Positions 1 through 11,038 of a DNA stretch of 64,000 nt are shown in pieces. The notes below the pieces were generated by a model. The model saw only the letters and a program-made list of their open reading frames with translations. It did no database searches and was not told the DNA's origin. The translations under genes were made by a program, and so were the position numbers. Position 1 is the stretch's first letter. Each line of letters begins with the position of its first letter. This DNA is from Coenobita brevimanus. Its lineage: Eukaryota > Arthropoda > Malacostraca > Decapoda > Coenobitidae. The DNA is taken from NCBI GenBank assembly GCA_032717465.1, contig CM064664.1, forward strand, positions 117,001 through 181,000, written 5' to 3'.

Positions 1-1377
1 AGTCCCGGAGGATTGGAAGTCAGGTATAATTATTCCCTTGTACAAAGGAAAAGAGGAAAAAGAAGTGTTTGGTAATCATAGGGGCATTTGTCTTCTTAAT
101 ATAACAGGAAAAGTGTATGGTAGGATACTTATTGATATAGAGAAAGAACAGAGGAATTAGTTGGAGAAGAACAGGGAGGTTTTAGAAAGGGAAGAGGTTG
201 TGTAGATCAGATTTTCATTCTTAGATCTTTAGTGGAAAAGTTTCTAGAGAAGGGAAAGAAGTTGTATGCAGCTTTCATGGATTTGGAGAAATCATATGAC
301 AGGGTGGATAGACAAGGATTGTGGAAAGTATTAAGAATATATGGAGTAGATGGGAAGTTGTTGAATGCTGTGAAGAGTATGTATGATGGTGCTAAGGCTG
401 CAGTGCGTGTAGATGAACTAAGTGAATTTTTCTCTTTGAAGGTTGGGTTGAAACAGGGATGTGTCATGTCTCCATGGTTGTTCAATCTGTATATGGATGG
501 GGTAATAAAAGAGGTACAAGGAAGGGTAGTAGATGTTGGAGTGGCCCTGGTGAGAGAGGATAGTGTTTGGAAACTCCCTGTATTATTATTTGCAGATGAT
601 ACTGTGTTGTTGAGTGAAGACGAAGGGGAGCTGCAAGACTTGGTGGACGAGTTTGGGAGAGTCTGTAAAAAACGGAATCTTAAGGTGAATGTAGGGAAGA
701 GTAAATTGATGGTCTTTGAGAGAGGTGAAGTCAGTGAATGTAGAGTGAGGTTGGATGGTGAGGAATTGGAAAATGTGAGGACGTTTAAGTACTTGGGTAG
801 TGTGATGAGTATGGATGGAGGTTTGGAGGGTGAAGTGCTCGAAAGGGTACAGCAGGGAAGAAAGGTTGGTGGTTCCTTGAAAGCAGTGATAAGAAAAATG
901 GAAGTGAGAATGAAAGTGAAAAAGTTACTACATGACAGTATTGTGATACCAACTATAATGTATGAATGTGAAGCCTGGACGTTGTTGGAAGGACACAAGT
1001 CAAGAGTGAGAGCAGTGGAAATGAGTTATTTAAGAGGAGCCTGTGGAGTCACATGGAGAGACAGGCTGACGAATGAGGATATAAAGGAGCGTTGTGATGT
1101 GGATGTGGATGTGATAGGAAGCGTTTGGAGGAATACACTGAGGTGGTTTGGCTATGTGGAGAGGATGGAGGGTGAAAGACTGACAAAGAGAGTGTATGTG
1201 AGTGAGGTGGAGGGGGGAAGAGGGAGGGGGAGGTCGAAGATGAGATGGATGGATGGGGTAGAGAGAGATATGAGAGAGGGGGGTGTGAGTTGGGAGCGGG
1301 GCAGTGAAATGGAGGGGGACAGGGCGACGTGGAGGCGATTTGTTTGTGGCCACCCCGAACGGGATTGAGGCGTCTGG

Positions 1378-1378
<1 letters not shown>
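1..1378 (+). mobile_element. RTE-type LINE, 3' part (RT to 3' end), cut by window start
   Basis: Contains an open frame at 232-1368 covering the reverse transcriptase core and C-terminal region. Visible RT motifs are AFMDLEKSYDRVDRQGLWKV (block with catalytic Asp), GLKQGCVMSPWLFNLYMDG, and LLFADDTVLLSEDEGELQ, the FADD box. The C-terminal region has a WRDRLTNEDIKERC stretch and a WFGYVERMEGERLTKRVYV stretch found in every copy in this window. The frame upstream (about 1-230) is shifted relative to the ORF near 140, where bases are missing compared with the copies at 20877-24072 and 29656-32841. The element ends at GGCGTCTGGTAA and then a TA/GATA repeat, as RTE elements end in simple repeats. 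It is one of at least five related copies here. The RTE superfamily assignment is from motif recall, not a search. Confidence 0.85.
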
Positions 1379-1444
<66 letters not shown>

Positions 1445-1447
1445 TAT
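1379..1447. repeat. (TA)n(GATA)n microsatellite, LINE 3' tail
   Basis: About 31 bases of alternating TA are followed by nine GATA units. It is the simple-repeat tail of the plus-strand RTE copy ending at 1378, and it abuts the 3' end of the minus-strand copy starting at 1448. Confidence 0.95.
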
Positions 1448-3441
1448 CCCGCAAAGGGTGGCCACAGACAAAACGCCTCTAAGTCGCTCTGTTACCCACC
1501 ATTTGACTACCCTCCCTCCAACTCACTCCCCCCTCCCTCATATACCTCTCAACTCCATCCCTCCACCTTATCCTAGATCTACCCCTCCCTTTCCCTTCCT
1601 CCACCTCACCTACATACACCCTCTTAGTCAGTCGTTCATTCTCCATTCTCTCCACATGCCCAAACCACCTCAGTGTATTTCTCCTAATCTTCTCAACCAC
1701 ATCCACATCCACCGCACAACGTTCCTTCACTTCTTCATTCGTCAACCTGTCCCTCCATGTCACTCCACATACTCCTCTCAAGTAACTCATTTCCACTGCT
1801 CTTACTCTTGACTTGTTCCCCTCTTGCAAGGTCCATGCCTCGCTTCCATCCGTCAGGGTAGGGATCACAATACTATCATGCAGTGACTTTTTATCTTCCA
1901 TACTCACCTCCCTATTTCTCATCACTGCTTTCAGTGAACCAACAACCTTCCTTCCCTGGTGTACCCTTTCACGCACTTCATCCCCCCAAAGTTCCATCCT
2001 TACTCATCACACTACCCAAATACTTGAATGCACTCACATTCTCCATATCCTCACCATCCAACCTCACTGTACATTCTGTGACTTCATTCCTCTCAAACAC
2101 CATAACTTTACTTTTGTTTACATTAACTTTCAGCTTCCTCCTCCTACTCACTGTCCCAAATTCATTCACCAAACCTTGCAACTCCCATTCATCTTCTCTC
2201 AACAATACTGTATCATCAGCAAACAGTAACACCGGAATCTTCCAAATCTCACCCTCATTCATTAGAGCCATCCCCACATCCACTGCCCTCCCTTGCACCT
2301 CCTTTACAACCCCATTCATGTATATATTTAACAGCCATGGAGACATCACACAACCTTGTTTCAGTCCTACACTGAGATCAAAGAACTCACTCAGCTCACC
2401 ATCCACTCGCACCGTAGCCCTAACTCCTTCGTACATACTTTTCACAGCACTCAACAATTTCCCCTCCACTCCATATATTCTTAATACCTTCCACATACCT
2501 TGCCTATATATTCTGTCATAAGCTTTCTCCAAGTCCATGAAGGCAGCATACACTTTCCTTCCCTTCTCTAGATACTTCTTCACTAAACATCTTAGAACAA
2601 ATATCTGATCTACACACACTTTTCCCTTCCTAAATCCCCTTTGTCCTTCTCCAACTAGCTCCTCTGTCATATGCCTAACCCTATCAATGAGTATTCTACC
2701 ATATATTTTACCAGTCACACTAAGAAGGCAAATACCTCTATGGTTACCACATATTTGTCTCTCCCCTTTTCCTTTGTATAAAGGAACAATCATACCTGAT
2801 TTCCAGTCCTCTGGAACCCTTCCCTCTTCCCGGGCCAATCTACACAACTTCCATATCCACTCCACAACAATCTCACCCCCATACCTCAGCATTTCACCAC
2901 ACACTCCGTCAAGTCCTGGGGCCTTTCCCAACTTGATCTTCTTCATTGCTTCCATTACTTCCGTCCTACTGATCTCTTCCTCCATCCTCTCATCTCTTCT
3001 TCTCCCAGCCATTCCCAGCCACTTATACTCGCACTGGTCTCACTCTCTACATTCAACATATCCTCAAAGTGCTCCATCCATCTCCTCAATTTCTCTCTCT
3101 TCTCCACCAACAATCTATTATTCCTATCTTTCACTTCCCTACTATTTCCCCTTTCACACTGCCTTACTTTCTTTACGTCCTTCCAAAACAATTTCTTACT
3201 CTCCCTCCATTTTTTCACTCAGATTCCTCCCAAACTCTTCATCCACTTTCTTCTTACTCTCCTTCACCAGTCTCTTCACCTCCCTTCTCCTGCTCACATA
3301 TACCTCTCTCTTCTCTCTCTCATCTTCTTCTCTACCTCTACTCGCTAACCATTCACTATATGCCTTCTTCTTTTGTTCCACAGCTCGTTTCACTTCATCA
3401 TTCCACCATTTGACATTTTCAATCCTAGGCATCATAATCAT
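1448..3441 (-). mobile_element. RTE-type LINE, divergent minus-strand copy, 5' truncated
   Basis: Read on the minus strand it carries, from 3441 to 1448, an RT-upstream basic region (VKWWNDEVKRAVEQKKKAY), RT blocks (KAPGLDGVCGEMLRYGGEIV; AFMDLEKAYDRIYRQGMWKV; LLFADDTVLLREDEWELQGL) and the C-terminal LRWFGHVERMENERLTKRVY stretch. Pieces at 3441-3196, 3218-2955, 3012-1978 and 1997-1479 lie in shifted frames, so the copy is inactive. The endonuclease domain that should lie 5' is absent, a normal consequence of incomplete target-primed reverse transcription. It is clearly diverged from the 20.9-kb and 29.7-kb copies, so it represents an older subfamily. Confidence 0.85.
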
Positions 3442-3569
3442 GTCGTGTTTGTATTTTTATCATAGACATGGTGTTTACTTTGGTTTTTATTATATTTTCC
3501 CTAAGTTTCAAAATGACAAATGAGTTGTCGAAACGTCACCGATTTATAAAGTTGTTCCTGGTCATGTAG

Positions 3570-3704
3570 GTGTTTACCTATCTGTCTATCTGTCTATCTA
3601 CCTACCTATCTATTTATCTATATGTATATAAATATCTGTCTGTCTATATATGTATGTATGCACTGTATCTACAGTATCTATCTTTCTCTCTCTCTCTCTC
3701 TCTC

Positions 3705-3752
<48 letters not shown>

Positions 3753-3756
3753 GGAG

Positions 3757-3806
<50 letters not shown>

Positions 3807-3807
3807 T
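3570..3807. repeat. Compound microsatellite (CTAT/CTGT, TC, TA, GATA, GA)
   Basis: Runs in order: CTAT/CTGT-rich, TC dinucleotides near 3681-3704, TA dinucleotides near 3711-3750, GATA units near 3757-3787, then GA dinucleotides to 3807. ORFs through it (serine/tyrosine/isoleucine rich) are artefacts of the repeat. Confidence 0.93.
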
Positions 3808-3810
3808 CAT

Positions 3811-4149
3811 TATTTCATTACAGATTCTAGAGATCGTCTGTGGGAATCGGTACAGATGGTTGGATCAGTGTTGGAAACTTGGCTGCAAGGCAGTTGTTTT
3901 TCAATGCTGCTCACGGACTACCTAGTAGCAAATAGCACCATAATAAAGGTAATACGAAAGAATAAGTTCAAGGATGTTAAATTAGGCTCAAGTAATGGAT
4001 GAGATCCATACTTTGATATCTTATTTAATTACCAATCCGATGGTCTCACAGCTAGAACTGAGTTTTTATTTTACACTGAAAGTTTCATTTACTACTCAGT
4101 AATACGTAGATTTTTTTTTCTTTTGTCAAAGACATTACTGTACTGTAAT
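3811..4149. other. Unassigned intergenic/intronic stretch
   Basis: No coding motif, repeat or element end was recognised between the compound microsatellite and the RTE fragment that starts near 4150. Confidence 0.6.
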
Positions 4150-4645
4150 AAATACCTTGATAATTAGGAAGGAGGTAAAGAGAGACAAAGTGATAAAGAA
4201 TAAAGTAGGGGAGTGGAAGATTAAATGACTGATTGCTAGTGGTGAAGGGAGAAAAAGTGAACAGATTGAGAGAACACTTTAAGGAATTGTTAAACAGAGG
4301 GAATGAAACTGATGTGAGTGTAAGTGGCTGGGGAGTAGTTGGGACGAGGAGGGAGGTAAGGGACGAAGTGATCAGTAGGTTGGAAGTGGTGGAAGCAATG
4401 AAGAAAGTCAAAATGGGGAAACCCCAGGAACTGATGAAGTGTGTGGTGAAATGCTGAAGCATGGGGGAGAGATATTAGTGAAGTGGATATGGAAGATGTG
4501 CAGATTGGCTTGGTAGGAAGGCAGAGTCCCAGAGGATTGGAAGTCAGGAATATTTTTTCCCCTGCATGAAGGAAAATGGGAAAAAGAAGTGTGTGGTAAT
4601 CATAGTGGGATTTTTCTTCTAAGTGTAGCAGGAAAATTATATATA
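4150..4645 (+). mobile_element. RTE-type LINE, first half of a copy split by a later insertion
   Basis: Encodes the pre-RT region and the first RT block in a decayed form: EKVNRLREHFKELLNRGNET, then RLEVVEAMKKVKMGK. The sequence breaks off after the bases matching the NHRGICLLSxxGK block. The next expected bases resume at about 6990 in the same orientation. The two pieces therefore belong to one insertion that was later split by the minus-strand jockey-type LINE at 4650-6930. Confidence 0.75.
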
Positions 4646-4649
4646 TATT

Positions 4650-6930
4650 TTTTTAAATAAAACAGATGGAGGAAAAACAATTAAGTAAAAACAAATTAGT
4701 CCATTAACCAGATTACTCGTGTCCTCCATTCATAAAATATCTGTAACATTTGAACACGAACTGCTGTTGGTTGAAGTTTGGAGGGAAACAACTCTGGGGA
4801 AGAGAGTTCCAGAGAGATGGATTTCGGAGAATTAAAGAATTCTGAAAAGCAGAAGTTCTGCAATATGGCTGAGTGACGTTCCAGTCATGAGCGCTGCCAG
4901 ATGCCCGTGCAGCACAAGGGATGGCATGGAGAGGTGGCACAAGGGACGCAACTTCGTCTGAGCATTTGCCACAAAAACACCTGTAAACTATTGCAAGGGA
5001 GGCAACACTCTTTCCATAATGGCAGGGTCATTAACATTTCCAGCTGCTCTTTTGTGAATTTTGTCTACCTCTCCACATCCACTCCACAAGGGTGAGCAAT
5101 ATTCAAGCTAAGAGCGCACATGACTCTTATAAATTATAGCTAACTGCTTATCAGTGAAGAAGTTACAGACTGTACAATAATCCACGTTTCTTTGAGGTGG
5201 TTTTGGCAAGTGATCTGACAAGAGAGGTCCAGCTGAGGGCACTGTTAAGCGAGACACCAAGAACTTCAATACTTTTGGAGATGGGAATATTAGTATCATT
5301 GAAGGTCATATACGAATCTTTCAATATCTGTCTATTAGAAAATTGTATATATTTACCTTTACTAGCATTGAATGAGACAAGGTTGTTTTGTCTGCATTCA
5401 CTGATCGTAATAAGTCTTGATTTATGGAGACGGCTGTACTGAGTTGAGAATTAGAGATAGTAGACTTTGTAAATGGGTGTCTGAGTGCGAATGAAGCATG
5501 AAGTGTTGAGTCCTATGCGTATGAATGAATGGGATTGCTGGTAACGGACAAGAGATCGTTAATATGAACCAGGAACAGGATTGGCGTCATAACTGATCCC
5601 TGTGGCACGCCGGCATTAATTGAGTGGAAGTTGGAATATACATCATCTACTGTTACGCTTATTTTTTTGTCGCTGAGATATGAGGAAAGCAGAGGAACAA
5701 AAGATCTTAGTCCATAGCAATGGAGTTTGGACAACAGGGAACGGTGCCATACTCTGTCGAAAGTTTTAGAAATACCAAGGGCTACTGCATAAGTTTCTCC
5801 ATGTAGGTCGATTGACTGATGAATGGTATGAGTCAGCAGATTGAGTACGTCAATGGTGGATCTTTCGTGGCGAAAACCATATTGTCTATCACTAATTAAG
5901 TTGTTGGATTCAAGATGTTTAACTATTTGCTTATTAATTAAAATTTAAAATACTTTACTAAGAGAAGATGTGACAGCTATTGGTCTGTAATGAGAGGGGT
6001 CAGAGGAACTTTCTTTCTTTGGAATTGGATGGATGTTGGCTTTTTTCCATGAATTAGGGAATGAAGTACGTATGCTTAGTGTGAATAATTTAGCTAGAAC
6101 AGAGGCAAGTTCTGGGGAACACTTTTTCAAAACAATTGGCGGAATTCCATCTGGGCCTGAAGCTTTGTTGGTAGGTAAATTGCCTAGAATGGATTTTACG
6201 TATCTTGTCTGTATTTTAAGTGGGGCAATTTCGGGAGAGTCAAGTTCTAGTACTGGGACATTCTGGCTGGTATCGTCTATGGTAGAGTTTCTGGTAAACG
6301 TACTGGCAAACATAGCTGCTTTTCCACGCAGTGTTAAGAATGTTAATCCCGCTTGATGTCAGTCGTAGGTGAATTCAAAGTCTCGGAGCAGTTTTCTAAT
6401 AATATATTAAGCACCGTCTTATATCTCCACACAACAGCCGTATGTACACCAGCCTTATCCGTCCCCAGACCGTTGCTAACTGCTTGACTCTTACCGGCTA
6501 GGGCGGTGGTGCGGCCTCAAACCCATGGTTCAGCAAATTTGAATCAGGCTAGACATTAGTAAGTGATCAATAGTGCCCTACTTGGATCACACTTAGAATA
6601 CTTACATGCTGTACCTACATACTACATATTATTACAAATGGTTACAAACATCGGGTCATTTATAATGTTACCTTCTGAAGATTTTAGTGGAGGAATGGAT
6701 GATGTCTTGTTAACGTTATTATTGAAAGAATCTAGCATTGACTAGAATATTCTATTGTCATTAGGGTTGGCAAGGTTTACCACAGCCTTTGCATAGTTTC
6801 TAGAAATTTTAAACAGAGAGAGTAATTCAGATGTTTTTGATTTTAAGTAAGAGTTACATGCTAATGACTCTTGGGCTGTTGCTCCGGCACAACCGCTATC
6901 AAACCATTTTGGAGAGTTCGATATTTAAGT
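4650..6930 (-). mobile_element. Jockey-type LINE (family A), minus strand, nested in an RTE copy
   Basis: On the minus strand: a region before the RT near 6930-6770 (WFDSGCAGATAQ), then an RT start at 6313-5945 (NKASGPDGIPPIVLKKCSPE; HYRPIAVTSSLSKVF), an RT middle at 5734-5513 (INAGVPQGSVMTPILFLVHI), and a C-terminal piece at 4940-4713 (SGSAHDWNVTQPYCRTSAF; LWNSLPQSCFPPNFN). Frames are broken in several places. The T-run at 4651-4657 reads as a short poly(A) tail on the minus strand, marking the 3' end. About 190 bases near 6357-6545 do not match the family and may be a further small insertion. Related to the plus-strand fragment at 44272-45143. Jockey versus I-clade placement is uncertain. 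Confidence 0.78.
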
Positions 6931-6989
6931 GAGCTGTTGACTTGGTATGAACAAATCCACACCAGCTAGTATTCAGTCGCAAATGTGGT

Positions 6990-8260
6990 GGGATTCTCAT
7001 TGACAGAGTTAGGGAAATAACAGTGGAATGAGTTAGAGAAGAAAGGGAGGTTTTAGGAAGAGATGAGGTTGTGTAAATCAGACATTCGTCCTAAGATCTT
7101 CAGTAGAAAAGTTTCTCAAAAGGGAAAGAAGTTGTATATGACCTCCATCGATCTGGAGAAAGCATACGGCTGAGTGGATGGACTAGGAATGTGGAAAATA
7201 TTAAGAATACATGGAGTACTGTAAGTGAGAAGCTGTTGAATGCCGTGAAGAGTATGTATGAGGGCGCTAAGGCTGCAGTACGTGTGAATGGTGAACTGAG
7301 TATATTTTTCTGTTTGAATGTTGGATTGAAACAAAGACTTATCATTTATCAATGGTAGTTCAATCTGTATATGGATGGAGTTATAAAAGAGATACAAAGT
7401 TTGGCGGTGGATGTTAGACAGGTCCTAATGAGAGAAGTCAGCATTTGGAAACTTCCTGTTCTATTGTCTGGAGATAATACTGTATTGTTAAATGCCGACG
7501 AAGGGGAATTACAAAGCTTGGTGACTGAGTTTGGGAGAATGTGTAAGAAACGGAATCTAAAGGTGAATGCAGGGAAGAGTAAAGCTGTGGTCTTAGACAG
7601 AAAAGAAGTCACTGAATGCACAGTGATGCTGGATGATGAGGAAATGGAAAATGTGAGTTTATTTAAGTACTTGGGTAGTGCGATGAGTAAGGATGGAAAT
7701 TTGGAGGATGAAGCCCAAGAAAAAGTACAACAGAGAATGAATGTCCCTGATTCTTAGAAAGCAATGATATGGAATAGGGAAGTGAACATGGAGATAAAAA
7801 AGCCTCTGCATGATAGGATTGTTATACCAACATTAACACATGGAAGTGAAGCTTGAACATTGTTGGAAGGGCACAGGTCAAGAGTGAGAGCAGCAGAAAT
7901 GAGTTATTTGAGAGGAGCATGTGGCGTTACATGGAATGACAGACTGACAAATAAGGAAGTGAAGGAGCGTTGTGGTATGGATGTAGATGGGATAAAAAGC
8001 GTTAGGAGAAATACACTGGGGTGGTTTGGCCACGTGGAGAAGATAGGGAACGAGAGAATCACAAAGAGAGTGTATGTGAGTGAGGTGGACAGGGGGAAGA
8101 GGAAAGGGTAGACCAAGCATGAGATGGAGGGATGGAGTGAAGAGGGATATGAGAGAGGAGGTTAGAGCTGGGGGAAGTCAGCAAAAAGTTCGGGAACAGA
8201 GCAACGTGGAACCGATTAGTTTGTTGCCTTCCCTTGCGGGATTCAGACGGCTGGCTATAG
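6990..8260 (+). mobile_element. RTE-type LINE, second half of the split copy
   Basis: Resumes with bases matching the LIDRVRE block, then continues through decayed RT and C-terminal pieces at 7371-7757 (the FADD box is altered to SGDN in LLSGDNTVLLNADEGELQ) and 7860-8111 (WFGHVEKIGNERITKRVYV). Loss of the catalytic Asp pair shows it cannot be active. It ends near 8260 after GGCTGGCTATAGACAAAA, about 110 bases before the first IR exon, so it lies in the preceding intron of the host gene. Confidence 0.78.
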
Positions 8261-8372
8261 ACAAAAAGATAATTAAGAAAATATTTTAAAGTAATAATAC
8301 ACTTTCCTAGCTGGCATCGTAACCCTATGAAAACTAATTTACTATGAATAATTATATACTGCTTTTTATTAG

Positions 8373-8489
8373 AGTATTGGTGATGTTGGAGCAGCACAGG
8401 GTGTGGGTGTGTTCGAGGCGGGTGTGGACGGCCAGGACGCTAACGTGACACAGGCACAGCTCTCCCCGGTGGTCAGCCAGGCTCGTCGG
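8373..8489 (+). CDS. Variant ionotropic receptor, exon 1 in window (amino-terminal domain)
   Basis: A 117-base exon (39 codons, phase 0 at both ends). The acceptor is a pyrimidine-rich stretch ending TATTAG before 8373; the donor is CGG/GTAGGT at 8489/8490. It encodes a sequence beginning SIGDVGAAQGVGVFEAGV and ending QLSPVVSQARR, with one N-glycosylation sequon (NVT). In frame it joins exon 8821-9053 to read QARRLRQVSWCVMVVVV. There is no start codon with a signal peptide, so earlier exons lie upstream of the window. The role is inferred from the whole exon set: part of the extracellular amino-terminal domain of an IR-family chemoreceptor. The exact acceptor is less certain than the donor; an alternative AG lies at 8397-8398. 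Confidence 0.72.
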
Positions 8490-8820
8490 GTAGGTCACTC
8501 TTACATTCATTTGCTCAGGTGGGTAGGTCATTCTAACACTTCCGCTGTGGTGGGTAGGTCACTTTCACATAACTCTTGAGGCAGTCAGGTATTCTCTCAT
8601 TACTACTGAGGTGGGTTTGCCACTCTCACATTACTGCTTAGGAGTGGTAATGCGTATAGGTCACTTTCACATTAGTGTAGAGGCAGGTAGGTCACTCTCA
8701 GTACACTGCTGAGGTGGGTATGTTATTCTCACATTACCGCTGAGGTGGGTTGGTCAATCTCACATTACCGCTCAGGCGGGTAGTTCACACAGCTAACCTG
8801 TACCATGGTGGCGTCAGCAG
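8490..8820 (+). repeat. Intron 1, built of a degenerate minisatellite
   Basis: The 331-base intron is made of about nine imperfect copies of a roughly 35-40 base unit with a core GAGGTGGGTAGGTCACTCTC followed by ACATTACTGCT. The first unit starts at the exon 1 donor itself (GGGTAGGTCACTC), so the repeat carries many near-copies of the 5' splice site. The acceptor ends GTCAGCAG; two tandem AGs three bases apart (NAGNAG) allow one optional codon. Confidence 0.8.
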
Positions 8821-9053
8821 CTGCGGCAGGTGTCGTGGTGCGTGATGGTGGTGGTGGTGAGTGACGACCCAGCCTTCCTCACTGCCTTCGCCGATTGGTC
8901 CCTCAATGGCCGCCTCCTGGTGTGGTCGACGAGGCTCCTGGTGATCACTCGCCTGCCCAGGGAGGACCTCAGGGCTCTACTTGTTTCCCACTGGACATTT
9001 TCCATGATGAACACCTTGGTTGTAAATGATGAAACCTCAGCATCTGACAAACG
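8821..9053 (+). CDS. Variant ionotropic receptor, exon 2 in window (amino-terminal domain)
   Basis: A 233-base exon, phase 0 in and phase 2 out (donor ACG/GTATGT at 9053/9054). It encodes a beta strand (WCVMVVVVSDDPAFL), a helix-like segment, then LLVWSTRLLVITRLPRED and HWTFSMMNTLVVNDETS. The pattern of a hydrophobic strand, an aromatic-Arg-Leu segment and a W-x-F-S-M-M-N box is typical of arthropod divergent IRs upstream of the ligand-binding domain. The last two bases (CG) pair with the first base (G) of the exon at 55120 to make Arg, giving DKRYSMLVHLPYSPDG. The open frame running past the donor stops within a few codons, supporting the exon end. The protein would act in the dendritic membrane of chemosensory neurons (family knowledge). 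Confidence 0.85.
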
Positions 9054-9065
9054 GTATGTTATTCA

Positions 9066-9580
9066 GCAATGAAGAATGTACAGTCTCCAGCAAAAATAGA
9101 GCTACCGGCTCAACGACCAGGTTGGTATATGTGGCACTGCCGCACCCCCAGTTTCAACCCCTCCCCCTCCGGGGCTGTTCGGCCAGACTGCTTAGGGAAC
9201 AACTACTACTACCCCTCTCCTCCCCCCTCCTTCGTTCCCATTCATTCGTCTACCCTCCCTCCCCACATTCAACAGCAAGAGAGTAAGGTCTACTTGCACT
9301 GTCTCAGCCACCCTTCCATCATCCACCTGTCTTGGGAAATAATGGTATTGTTGTTATAACGAATAAAAATACATCACACAGTGTTTTACTCCACAGTATA
9401 GTTATTTATACACCACGATCTGAACTCAGGGTGATATAAAATAATAATGTATTTGTGTGATAGTGAGGTTTGTAATCATACTATTTATCATTTTGACGGT
9501 TGTATCCGGTCAGTGTGTAACATTAAACAGTCGGAAGCTATAAGTAGATACTTGTAGTGGTCGGTGGAGTGTGTGGTGGA
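9066..9580 (+). repeat. Left arm of a dispersed inverted repeat
   Basis: Matches the reverse complement of 15528-15965. Shared blocks include AATGTTACAC near the outer part, the stretch around the purine-rich GGGGAGGG segment, and GGTTGGTATATGTGGCAC. The left arm has roughly 75 extra bases. It has no coding content I can support; ORFs of about 90 aa here have no recognisable motif. Confidence 0.75.
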
Positions 9581-9671
9581 GGTGGGGTAGCTGGCCGTCA
9601 CACGTTGTGGTGGTGGGGGCATTAGGAAAGAGAGATGGGCCTGGGGGTGACGACTCTGCCTGGGATGGATA

Positions 9672-9676
<5 letters not shown>

Positions 9677-9739
<63 letters not shown>
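9677..9739. repeat. (TG)n microsatellite
   Basis: About 31 uninterrupted TG units. Confidence 0.97.
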
Positions 9740-9744
<5 letters not shown>

Positions 9745-10770
9745 CCACCAATGCTCATAAACACGTCTTTATCACCATGAAGTGTGCATTACAATACTGT
9801 CCACTGCGCCATATAATTATGATATTTATAGTTTTAACGATATGGCAAATAAGCATTTAATGATCAGTACACAGTAAGACCTTATTTTCTATATGTTATT
9901 CAGTCAGACATGCAGTGCAATAGCAGATTATAATACATTAGTTTGAACGTAGCCTTTAACTCTGCAGTGTAAGTCATGCTAAAACACCAGATATCTAATA
10001 AAACATTCACTGTTATCACTATACCAAATGTTATTGTAGGACTACTGGAACAGGGTGATAACAAAGGTGGTGGGTGATCCTACTCGGTGTTGCCATAGTT
10101 ACCTTATCACTCGCCAAGTTACCCACATCATTCCATTATCATATAAATCCATTGTCTGAATCATTGTTTCATATCGGTTTAAAATGTGTTCTTAAATATA
10201 CCAGTAGTCACTCAGTCTTCCTTATCAAATATTTGTGTAACCAAAACTTATTGTCCATTTGAACATCCATCCCACTCTGAGCCAATTGACGTTTCGGCTG
10301 ACTATAGTTAATGGGAAAAACCATGGCCACACAGAGATAGAGGAAAGTAGTAACAGACATGGGACACAAGTTGAAGAGCAAATAATAGATCGCTAAGTCT
10401 ATAACGTTGCTATAAGTAACATTGACCATTGTGAACTGTAACTCGTCAAACCTTTGTTGAAAACGTTCTCATTCAAAACCAATAAACTGAATTGTCTGTT
10501 GTATGGCACGGTAATGTTGATTAGAGTAACCTGGAATTGAGACAAGAATGTTTGGTTACTATGTGGATCATCCATTCGGCCAATTTAGTTATTGGTTACC
10601 CTTTTTTCGAAATACGTCGTGTTATAATCGTGTGAATCGCAAATTACACCCTACTGCAGTTATAATTATGTAAGGTAAGGTTATATTCCTGATATTGTTA
10701 TCAGGTGGTGGTGGGTCCCTCGCTAGAGTGAGTGGCGGTCAGTGGCTGAGGCAAGGGGTGGAGGGGGTTG
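9740..10770. other. Unassigned intron sequence
   Basis: AT-rich sequence of the large IR intron 2. No ORF with recognisable motifs, no element ends and no tandem structure were noticed. Confidence 0.6.
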
Positions 10771-10778
10771 GTTGTATG

Positions 10779-11038
10779 CAGCGCCGGATTACCCATGCTG
10801 TGGCTTGGTAGGCAATGCAGACTGTTGGTCTGCATCATATAGATCTCTTTTTTCCGTTGTTTCCAGTGAAATTTTGGCATGACATATAATGGCCTTTATG
10901 ATGATCTGATGGGTGATGACACTTATTTGGACGCCCAAAGCATATATTTATTCTGCTCTGGAAGTCTGGATGGCCTGTGACAGGCCGTGGCCTGGTAGGC
11001 AGTTGCCCATTTTGCCTATACCTGGTAATCCAGTTTTG
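10779..11038. mobile_element. hAT-type MITE (260 bp) with perfect 8-bp target duplication
   Basis: The element starts CAGCGCCGGATTACC and ends GGTAATCCAGTTTTG; the ends are imperfect inverted repeats (11 of 15 positions match). Flanking copies of GTTGTATG at 10771-10778 and 11039-11046 form an exact 8-bp target site duplication, the length left by hAT transposases. There is no coding capacity, so it is non-autonomous. Internally it also contains related GGCTTGGTAGGCA and GGCCTGGTAGGCA segments. Confidence 0.8.

Noticed and set aside
3500..3560. GTTGTCGAAACGTCA-like bases resembling the 3' region of Penelope-like elements
   Set aside because: Too short and without coding or boundary evidence.
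8490..8820. Possible CRISPR-like array because of regularly spaced repeats
   Set aside because: Degenerate contiguous minisatellite in an intron of a eukaryotic gene; no unique spacers of equal length.
9026..9359. Overlapping ORFs of 86-96 codons downstream of exon 2
   Set aside because: They start after or across a good splice donor at 9054, lie in the inverted-repeat arm and show no family motif.
9488..9764. ORFs with poly-Thr-His or poly-Cys-Val runs near TG repeats (also near 60000)
   Set aside because: Products of (TG)n microsatellites, not genes.
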